Below are positions 62,402 through 64,000 of a DNA stretch of 64,000 nucleotides, in pieces; positions within the stretch are counted from its first letter, which is position 1, and the number at the start of each line of letters is the position of its first letter. The DNA comes from Leadbetterella sp964563435 (lineage in GTDB: Bacteria; Bacteroidota; Bacteroidia; Cytophagales; Spirosomataceae). The translations under genes and the position numbers were made by a program. The stretch is taken from contig CAZLXI010000009.1 in the NCBI GenBank assembly GCA_964563435.1, positions 1 through 64,000 on the forward strand. The letters run 5' to 3'. Under the pieces are notes generated by a model. That model was not told where the DNA came from, did no database searches, and saw only the letters and a program-made list of their open reading frames with translations.

Positions 62402-62698
62402 ATGAAAATAATTAACAAACAGGCCCTTACCGGTTTTACAAGGAAACATGCGGATACTGTAAATTCGATCAACAGATGGGTAGATATAGTGGAGAGTAAT
62501 GATTTTGAGGACCATAATGATCTGATAGGAGTATTTCCGTCGGCCGACTATGTAGGCAAAGGTCGGTATGTTTTTAATATTAAAGGTAACCGATATAGGC
62601 TGGTAGTTGTGGTTGTTTTTACGGATAGATATTTGAGAGTTAAGTTTTGTGGAACCCATGCAGAATATGACAGAATAAAAGAGATAAAGAATATTTGA
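62402..62698 (+). CDS. higB: HigB-type mRNA interferase toxin
   Basis: The ATG at 62402 gives 98 residues starting MKIINKQALTGF. The sequence fits the HigB_toxin group (PF09907): GVFPSADYVGKGRYVFNIKG, NRYRLVVVVVFTDRYLRVKF and CGTHAEYDRIK with the C-terminal His-Tyr motif of this branch. HigB cuts mRNA on the ribosome unless bound by HigA. The toxin gene comes first and the antitoxin starts 3 bases later, the usual hig order. Confidence 0.9.
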   Translation: MKIINKQALTGFTRKHADTVNSINRWVDIVESNDFEDHNDLIGVFPSADYVGKGRYVFNIKGNRYRLVVVVVFTDRYLRVKFCGTHAEYDRIKEIKNI

Positions 62699-62701
62699 GA
62701 T

Positions 62702-63118
62702 ATGAAAAGGAAATTTGAAAATCTTACAGAAATCACAGACCGTAAAACCTATAATGAAGTTATGGCATATCTGGATGACATTGAAAGCTACGCTACCCGG
62801 AATGGGTACCTTGATCAGATAGATATCAGCAATGAGTATACTCGTGAAATGGGTCGTGTGGGTGGAATGTTGGCCGATTACGAAAGCATTTACATGGATC
62901 TTTCCCCCCTCAAAGTCAAAAACCCGCTTATCTTATCCATCGAAAAAGAGATGGGCAAAAAGCAGTTGAATCAGCGTCAGACGGCTAAGTTACTTGAAGT
63001 GAAGGAGAATACCTTTAGCCAGGTGCTTACCGGCAAACGTAACGTATCGATGCAACTGGCTAAAAAGCTCTACAAAAAGCTCAGCATCGATCCGAAAACC
63101 ATACTGGAGTTTGCTTAA
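62702..63118 (+). CDS. higA: HigA-type antitoxin, XRE family
   Basis: The 138-residue protein has a helical N-terminus (MKRKFENLTEITDRKTYNEV) and a C-terminal helix-turn-helix of the XRE type (about 88-138, LNQRQTAKLLEVKENTFSQV, LTGKRNVSMQLAKKLYKKL). It should bind HigB and repress its own promoter. Placement 3 bases after higB and the HTH position at the C-terminus fit HigA proteins of the phylum. Confidence 0.9.
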   Translation: MKRKFENLTEITDRKTYNEVMAYLDDIESYATRNGYLDQIDISNEYTREMGRVGGMLADYESIYMDLSPLKVKNPLILSIEKEMGKKQLNQRQTAKLLEVKENTFSQVLTGKRNVSMQLAKKLYKKLSIDPKTILEFA

Positions 63119-63139
63119 CGCTTTTTCATTAACTGTTCA

Positions 63140-63997
63140 CTATTTCTCATTCCCCAGATACAATCCCCCCAATACCAGTGCCGTACCGCCCCATGTATAC
63201 CCCGTCAGCGGTTCATCCAGAAGCAGGTTAGCGTAGATAAAGCCGAAGATCGGGCAGAGAAAAAGGAAAAAGGAGGCCTTTACGGTGTCGGTTTTCAGGA
63301 GATACAACCATAGCTGCACAGCAGCCACCGAAACCGGCAGCACCAGCCACAGGATGGAGAAGCCTACCGTGGCATTCCATTCGTTTTGTCCGCTTTCATG
63401 AAAAAGCAGTGTAAGGGGCAGCATTAAAACACCGCCCAGGAAGACCTGCCAGCCGTTGATGGTGATCCGCGACAGCGTCCATCTGACCCTGGAATAGTAG
63501 ATGGTGCCGATTGAGTAGGAGAGCATACTCAGGAAAATGAGCAACAGCCCGCGGGGAGTGGCGTGACCATCCTGCAGGAGCGGATAACAGGCAATGATCA
63601 CCCCGGTCATGCCGAGGAAAACCGCCACCCATTGTCGCAGCCGAATCTTTTCACGTAGCCAGAAGGTAGACAGCACACTGATCATAAGAGTGTTGGTAGA
63701 GGTGGAAAGGCTGCCTATGCCTGCTGAGATCTCACGTAACGCCAGGATAAACAGGCTGAGGTAAAGGGTGGTATTCAGAAAGCCGAAAAGAGCGAGCTGT
63801 TTCCACTCCCCGCCGCGCGGGAGACGTTGTTTCCGTATAATACGGGCAAAAAAGATGAGCAGAATACCCGCTGAAAAGAAACGGATCTGGAACATGAGCA
63901 GGGGTTCAATATAAGGCAGCGCCAGCTTGGCGGCCGCCGAGGCTGAGGCCCACAGCGCGGCAAACAGCACACCCAATAGTAAAAATCGCAGGTTCAT
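63140..63997 (-). CDS. EamA/DMT-family transporter
   Basis: The 285-residue protein has about ten membrane helices and two EamA-type repeats (about 5-135 and 145-283), with ASASAAAKLALPYIEPLLMF in the first and PIFGFIYANLLLDEPLTGYT in the second, as in drug/metabolite exporters such as RhaT or RarD relatives. The substrate is unknown. The start ATG at 63997 is within the last bases of the window and gives the usual length. It converges with higBA. Confidence 0.88.
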   Translation of the reverse strand: MNLRFLLLGVLFAALWASASAAAKLALPYIEPLLMFQIRFFSAGILLIFFARIIRKQRLPRGGEWKQLALFGFLNTTLYLSLFILALREISAGIGSLSTSTNTLMISVLSTFWLREKIRLRQWVAVFLGMTGVIIACYPLLQDGHATPRGLLLIFLSMLSYSIGTIYYSRVRWTLSRITINGWQVFLGGVLMLPLTLLFHESGQNEWNATVGFSILWLVLPVSVAAVQLWLYLLKTDTVKASFFLFLCPIFGFIYANLLLDEPLTGYTWGGTALVLGGLYLGNEK

Positions 63998-64000
63998 TGG

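Overview
The window comes from a Bacteroidota chromosome, most likely a member of the Flavobacteriaceae or a close relative. The evidence is a type IX secretion (T9SS) C-terminal sorting domain, a gliding-motility gldF homologue, a CarboxypepD-regulated outer-membrane beta-barrel receptor, a LytTR regulator paired with a TPR histidine kinase, several DUF4199/DUF1684/DUF4282 genes, many starts without a Shine-Dalgarno sequence, and promoter -7 boxes of the form TAnnTTTG. Genus and species cannot be read from this sequence. A run of 100 Ns at 51769-51868 is an assembly gap inside a tandem repeat.

Layout. 1-3296: 3' part of a giant repeat-rich T9SS surface protein. 3520-5820: a small plus-strand group (AhpD/CMD-like protein, SDR oxidoreductase, DUF1684 protein). 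5856-8231: outer-membrane receptor (minus). 8305-10467: a minus-strand cassette of a YggS-like protein without its PLP lysine, a LicD-like transferase and a glycerol-phosphate-type cytidylyltransferase. 10528-27873: the most unusual part, six contiguous minus-strand genes totalling about 17 kb, with overlaps or gaps of at most 45 bp. They encode large proteins without signal peptides: a 2119-aa protein (beta-gamma-crystallin, two ricin-type trefoils and two Ig-like domains ahead of about 1500 uncharacterised residues), a 64-aa protein, a phage tail-collar fibre-like protein, a 721-aa Ala/Ser/Gly-rich protein, a DUF6603-like protein and a 793-aa protein of unknown function. The cassette at 8.3-10.5 kb follows 60 bp downstream on the same strand and may be co-transcribed.

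28401-45380 is largely core metabolism and envelope biogenesis: tRNA-Ser(GGA), L-asparaginase, a TPR protein, etfBA (divergent, with an 18-bp perfect palindrome between), an OmpA/PD40 protein, a lipid-linked glycosylation group (two GT2 enzymes, an ArnT-like enzyme and a small conserved protein), gcvH, a pyrC homologue with altered metal ligands, two DUF4199 proteins, gldF without an adjacent gldG, a PhzF homologue lacking its catalytic Glu, queA, ispD and meaB.

45517-54369 holds pckA, a ceramidase-like hydrolase, an FMN reductase, a DUF3472 protein, a Zn-metallopeptidase and a LytTR/histidine-kinase pair. Long palindromic elements of a shared family separate several of these genes. 54689-62142 is an AT-richer envelope module: DUF4282 membrane protein, OmpA protein, small beta-barrel, a 1049-aa lipoprotein with a von Willebrand type D domain, and two small lipoproteins. 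The window ends with a higBA toxin-antitoxin pair and an EamA transporter.

The best candidate for an undescribed system is 10528-27873, with the 8305-10467 cassette as a possible partner. Its products look like parts of a large assembly with carbohydrate-binding and fibre-tip modules, but no tube, sheath, baseplate or secretion gene is present, so the function is unknown.
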